Positions 59,324-64,000 of a stretch of DNA of 64,000 bases are shown here, in pieces. Made by a program: the position numbers and the translations under genes. The notes below the pieces were generated by a model. That model was given only the letters and a program-made list of their open reading frames with translations. It did not search any database and was not told where the DNA came from. Numbering within the stretch: the stretch's first letter is position 1; each line of letters starts with the position of its first letter. The stretch is from Hetaerina americana (taxonomy: Eukaryota > Arthropoda > Insecta > Odonata > Calopterygidae). The DNA lies in contig JAKTNV010000009.1 of the NCBI GenBank assembly GCA_022747635.1, forward strand, positions 65,117,677-65,181,676, in the 5' to 3' direction.

Positions 59324-59396
59324 GGTCAGGGGTTCCACGTTGGCTAACGTTTCGATGCTCGCCTCGAGCATCGTCGGCCAATAGGAACCCCTGGCC
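59324..59396 (-). ncRNA. Hammerhead-like three-way-junction hairpin
   Basis: On the minus strand an outer stem (GGCCAGGGGTTCC with GGAACCCCTGACC, one wobble or mismatch) leads by an internal loop into TTGGC/GCCAA. Inside is CGAC, a perfect seven-base stem GATGCTC/GAGCATC around GAGGC, then GAAACGTTA. The stem II-GAAAC-GTTA order is that of a hammerhead, but the CUGANGA strand is reduced. It is probably a degenerate or divergent ribozyme from a retroelement end. Confidence 0.45.
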
Positions 59397-59599
59397 AGGT
59401 GGATTACCCAAGTAAACTTCATTAAGATTAGTTTATTGCAGCCCTGCATTTTTCTCTATTCATTGCTATTGACCTCACCCCGTGATACCGTCTCTGTTTA
59501 ACATCCAATTCAATTTGTACTGCATGTGTACTTGTCTCTTGGACTCAGTCGCGGGATCTTATCTTCTATTTTGTCATCAATAATTTCTAACGAATCCGC

Positions 59600-60285
59600 C
59601 GTGCTTCAAGGTGAGCCCAATACCTCTAGTTCTTCTTTGTCTTAGGGTGCTCCATATTATTCTTCCCTTTCCCCTCTTCTACATTATTCCTCATTCCTTA
59701 CTTTGCCTTTCCGTTTCATTGCCAGCATTCTTTTCCAGCACCAATTTCCTAAGGCTAATATAGTATTCTTCGTTGGTCCACTTTTCCAACGTTTGATGTC
59801 TCTGACCCGTAGAGAGTCAAGCTCAATACGAACGTTTTGATGAACTGCTTCCCTCGTTTGCAACCTTCGGTTCATTGAACAGAGTAGTTGCCTTTTCTTC
59901 ATGAACGGTATCTGTCTCCAGCTACTCCCATTTTAAATACTACTGGTGAGAGGTTGTATCCTCTTCTAGCTCCATAATTTTGGCTGCTATGCCCAATAAT
60001 TTTCATTTGCATGGTTGTTATTTGATTCTTCCTAAGGTGATGAATTTTCCTTTTGTCGTCGTAGTCCATTCCAAGCACTTCTAATAACTTGATAGGGTTC
60101 TTCCATTTGGCTTCGTCGAAGGCCTTCTCCATGTCCACGAGTGGTAAATATATTGTGAATAATTTTCCGGCGCACACCCACAAGCAAGTATTGACTCTCA
60201 TGCTCCTTGGTTTTCCTGAACTCGAATTGATTTTTCATGAGGCTTTCATCCATTTTTCCTTGTATTACTCGGATAGTCATCCCGG
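59600..60285 (-). pseudogene. LINE reverse transcriptase, family A, 3' portion
   Basis: The minus strand reads GKMDESLMKNQFEFRKTKEHE, then LPLVDMEKAFDEAKWKNPIKLLEVLGMDYDDKR and GARRGYNLSPVVFKMG. These match LINE palm blocks QFGFRKGKGT, FVDFEKAFD and RGVRQGC.LSP.LFN. Further left comes NRRLQTREAV..., LGNWCWKRMLAMKRKGKVRNEE, matching the post-palm C-terminal region. The GCxLSP block is altered (RRGYNLSP) and the YADD block is not readable. It continues the fragment at 61103-61760 across the inserted mariner. Confidence 0.8.
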
Positions 60286-60287
60286 TA

Positions 60288-61100
60288 TGTACAAGGGGTT
60301 ATCGTTTTTAAATAATTATCACTGATAAATAACCGAGATATCTGGACACAATTTATTCGGCAAATTAATCGAACTTATGTCCATTAAATTGTGAATTACA
60401 GCTAGAAATGTTGATTTGTTTTGTTTCAGGACGTTGCAGATTGAAGTAACTCGCAGTATGGAGAAGACAGGGGATCGCAGTGTGCTTAACTTCTTTCATT
60501 TGAAAGGTCACAGTACCCGGAAAACCCACAGTGAAGCGATGGCTATTTATGGAGATGATAGCAAACGATCCAATAAGTGGAAGACTATCACTCACGAACG
60601 ATGCTGCCACAGTAAGAAAGTAAAAGACTTTATCCAAATAGGCGGAAGAGTGACCATCCAAATGTCCAAGAATGAGACTGATCTTAGTCACGATATTGAG
60701 TGGGAATTTACTCACGAAGAACTGCGCATGTTAAAGGTGTTAGCACGCTGGGTTCCACGACTACTGACTCCTTTTCAGAAACAAACAGGGCGCGACCGGC
60801 AGTCAAATCGATGTGACTTCAAAATTTTGCCACATTCGCACTATTCTCCCAATATCGCCCCAGGCGACTTTTTCTTATTCCCAGAATTCAAAAACCATTA
60901 CAGGATCGGAGACCTCATTTAAAAGATAGAGCAATGGTTTTTGGCACAAGCTGCTGAGTTCCACAATGACGGTTTCGAAATACCAAGAAACGCTTGCATG
61001 AATGTATGACTCCTGTGATTACGTAGTATGTCTTTAGAATAAGAAATAAAAATTAAGTTTCCATGTCAATTATTTATTAGAAATAATTGAAATTTTACCA
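60288..61100 (+). mobile_element. Deleted mariner nested inside a LINE
   Basis: An 813-base insertion with TA on both sides (60286-60287 and 61101-61102). Removing it brings two halves of the minus-strand LINE reverse transcriptase together. It encodes two separated parts of a mariner transposase on the plus strand. Terminal repeats are weak by eye (TGTACAAGGGG and TGGTAAAATTTC), so the ends have decayed. Confidence 0.75.
60458..61010 (+). pseudogene. Mariner transposase, central core deleted
   Basis: From the ATG at 60458: SVLNFFHLKGHSTRKTHSEAM is a mariner N-terminal block, and LARWVPRLLTPFQKQ corresponds to WVPRMLTPFQK. The frame then jumps straight to ILPHSHYSPNIAPGDFFLFPEFK, which holds the third catalytic aspartate. 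The blocks with the first two (DETW and DNAP) are missing. A stop at 60920-60922 precedes a further C-terminal match, AAEFHNDGFE. It is non-functional. Confidence 0.82.
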
Positions 61101-61102
61101 TA

Positions 61103-61760
61103 CCCGCCCCGCGTATTTTGACATGTGAGACAATAGACTCAATGTTCCTAGTTTCTTCGGTTTTGCAATTATCAAACTTTTCTCGTAGTCCTCTGGTAGA
61201 TTTGCAATTTCGTAGCTATCTTTGATTATTCCAAAGAGGGTTTCCTTTGCCTTGACTACTTCTGTTCGTTTTGCCAACTCCTGGTGCCTTTTTGTCTTTA
61301 AGTCTTCCTCGGCCCAGCTGAATACGCTTTTCGGTACTCCCAGGTCCCGTTCGTCTTCTTCTATCACAATTTATTCTTTAAATAAGTCACATTTAATTGG
61401 TTTGGACCCTTGGTAGGGTACTTCATTGTATTCCTATTGTTTTCTCCCATTGTCAAAATTTTCTTTTAGTATATTTCCATTAGCATCTCGGAAGTACTGG
61501 GATTGTTTTTCTTTCTCCGAATAGTCCCTTGAACATTTTAAAAGCAGTTCCCTGTTTCCCTTTATTTATGTCATTATTGATTTCTTTGCAGCAGGTCTCA
61601 ATCCACTTTCCCTTAGTCTTCTTTCACGCTCATATGACTTGATTCCGCAAATTTTTACAGACGATTTCCTCAATTTCATTTCTTGGGTTCTTGTATTTTC
61701 TTCTTATCCCCATGTGGTCTCTAATTTGAGCTGTTTGAACGCATTTTCTTTAATTTTCAC
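61103..61760 (-). pseudogene. LINE polyprotein, family A, 5' portion
   Basis: The minus strand reads KGKWIETCCKEI near 61600, QSQYFRDANGNIL near 61490, and LFGIIKDSYEIANLPEDYEKSLIIAKPKK then LSLLSHMSKYAGRV up to the mariner insertion. These match the linker and first palm blocks of LINE polyproteins (IPEDW...IPKKG, RTISLLSHASKI). Endonuclease sequence was not found further right. Confidence 0.7.
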
Positions 61761-64000
61761 TATACTGTTTTCCCAACATTAAAATGCATTTCAGACAATT
61801 GTACGGGATTATTTGCGTCATGCCGAACCATTTCGTAATGTCTTTTGCACTATCAATTCATGAGTTGTTGTAACGCCTTCATTACAGTATACCACCCTTA
61901 AAGCAACCGCTTTCAAATAAAGAATTATTTCTCAGTATAAATATCTTAAATAAACGTCAATTTTACACTTAGGGCACTATAAGTACTTAACGTCGTTATA
62001 TTTTTAACATCACATCTCATTGAAAATAAACATAGCATGATTAAGCTTCAGAGTCGCCTTTAAAATGCATTTGCCAATGAAACAAATGTGAGATGCGCTG
62101 TAATTCATATAACCAAGTAGGTATTTTCTTTTCAATGAATCATCAGCACTTGAATTCCTCTCGCTCATACATTGTATTCAAACTCTAACAAGTCACATCT
62201 AAATCTCCACAATGAAACCATTTTTTTCATTTTTACGAATAAAAACCGCATAAAACTTCCTATTAATGAATCAAGTGCACCGTACCATTTGTTGTCGATT
62301 CAAAAATATTTTGCGAGCATTTCCATAGAAAACACTATAGAAATATTCAAATCAATGCGCAGCCCACTTGGTCGTGTGAACTGTAAAAGCGAGGGAAATG
62401 TAACCAAATATGAGAAAATTAAACTGCTATACATACAATTAAATAATTATCACAATCTTATTACTCCTCTTCTCCTGTAACCTTAAATATTATTCCCTCC
62501 GCTTTGCTCCGCCAACAATTAGTCCGACCATGTACATTTTGAACACAGTACAGAACATATAAAACCAACACTCCTTCCTTAAACTCTCGATCATAGTAAA
62601 CCTGATTCAAGAAAATGAACGAGAATGAAAAAGAAGAGATCTGATCCACATATGAACGAAATAAAGATTAAATTTTCTCGATATAACTACGCAAATTTCC
62701 CACCTTTCACTTACCTTTTTTCCCTCACTTCCTGACGTCGCATGGTTTTTTCCGATGATAAGAAACTGCCGAGACTATAAGAGTGATGCCTCGACGTAAC
62801 TGGCTATCATTGGTAAGCACCTAACTACCGCGTGAGCCGTCTAAAAGGGAAATATATCTTCCCAGGGAAGTATCGGACGGGTAACCCATATCCAAACGCC
62901 AGGGGTTAAAATGAAAAGCCAAGTACTCTCACTTATTTACAAGCACGCTCTCTCATACGATGAGAAACCCCATGTCTTGTTAGTCACTGCCGCATCGACC
63001 TTTAGTGCTACAAAATAACTAATTGCTATTGATAAAGACTGAATTATAAGAGAAAAATTAGGGAGAATGCGTTTACGCTAACTTTAACTGCATCATGAGG
63101 TATTTCTAAAAGTCTGTCAGCGAACGATATAAGCAACTGCTTCTGGAAAATTTAACACCCAAGAGTTAATATTAAATTACCATCGTAATCATACGAAAAT
63201 AGGGAGAAAAATAGGAGCATTTAAATAATAGGTATAGAAAATCTAAATAATTCCAGTGGATATTAAAATAGCTCAACATATTCAATGGCAAAAATCAGTA
63301 GCACGCAATAGACATCACTGGTCAATGCAGCTAAAGACTTCTAGTTATTTAAATCTCTGTCATAATAAATGGCGTCAAACTGGAAATAGTGAGATATATC
63401 TTAATTATTAAGTGCACATTCAAGAATTGTTTATTTCTGTTTCCTTAGAGGAGCCTATAAATTTATTTCAGTGAAATTTCATAATGATACATTTTCTTCA
63501 AAAAAAGCATACCTATACATAACAAAAAAATGAGAGTAGCAAGCTATATCGTTCCGAACAGTTTAGGGAAGCAGTTTTCCACAAATACACTTAAGTCCAA
63601 AACCGTCTCGATAAATATTCCTTAAGTGACCGAGTTACTAAATAGTATACTGTATTTCTCTCTTCACATGTAATGAAGGGTACATTCAAACGCAGTATTA
63701 GACATTCAAACAGTATTTTCTTTAACCTTCAAAAACACTTATGAAAGTAAGATAGGAGAAAATAAGGGAAATAGATATGGCCATCTGATGAAACGTTAGG
63801 GGCACTTGATGGCCATCTAACATCTATATTATTATTATTATTATTATCAGGTAATCTTCCGGTTAAGGTAGGTTTTTGGATGGACGCAGCTCCTAAATAA
63901 ATATTTTGTGACTCCTAGCAAAACATCTACATCAGGTCCCTCTTCATCTCCGAGTACCTTCTTCCTCCCTTCATCCCGTCCAACATCCATGTCCTGTTCC
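61761..64000. other. Unassigned AT-rich DNA
   Basis: No gene recognised. A TTA microsatellite lies at 63827-63848, just after a short direct repeat of GATGGCCATCT-like sequence. Confidence 0.4.
63827..63848. repeat. TTA trinucleotide microsatellite
   Basis: Seven uninterrupted TTA units. Confidence 0.9.

Overview
The window is AT-rich eukaryotic DNA with no convincing host gene. Every protein-coding segment I recognise belongs to a transposable element: mariner-family DNA transposons with a D,D34D catalytic triad, a Penelope-like retroelement with a GIY-YIG endonuclease, two kinds of non-LTR retrotransposon (LINE), and two tRNA-derived SINE families. This mix suggests a metazoan, most likely an arthropod with a large, repeat-rich genome. 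The sequence alone does not give the species. Much of the rest is AT-rich sequence with microsatellites and a few GC-rich or strand-asymmetric islands.

Layout. 1-4.3 kb: unassigned DNA with a purine/pyrimidine-skewed island at 2.2-3.5 kb. 4.37-6.22 kb: a TA-repeat tract holding a foldback element (4.49-4.77 kb) and an intact 1332-bp mariner (4794-6125). 7-9 kb: two more skewed islands. 12.7 kb: a tRNA-derived SINE on the minus strand. 13.0-15.5 kb: a decayed CR1/L2-like LINE on the minus strand. 17.95-18.6 kb: a LINE endonuclease relic. 19.47-20.18 kb: a 335-bp tandem repeat carrying a tRNA-like SINE head. 27.2-28.1 kb and 30.1-30.9 kb: two decayed mariners. 33.4 kb: a second copy of the 12.7-kb SINE family. 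34.1-34.8 kb and 42.1-42.4 kb: further LINE relics. 43.755-46.942 kb: a Penelope-like element with two outward-facing copies joined at their 5' sides, flanked by a 13-bp target-site duplication. 51.4-51.7 kb: complex microsatellites. 52.402-53.381 kb: an internally deleted second copy of the 4.8-kb mariner. 53.55-53.79 kb: two SINE copies in inverted orientation. 59.32-59.40 kb: a hammerhead-like hairpin. 59.6-61.76 kb: a LINE interrupted by a deleted mariner (60.288-61.100 kb).

How the pieces relate. The intact mariner could mobilise its deleted sibling, because both keep matching 27-bp ends. The Penelope-like element carries a TATA box and a hammerhead-ribozyme-like motif at both outer ends, so each end could drive transcription outward into flanking DNA. 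The foldback at 4.5 kb has the same outward-facing design with a different hammerhead-like motif, so it may be the leftover paired terminal repeats of another Penelope-like family. These motif calls come from reading the sequence, without folding or database searches.
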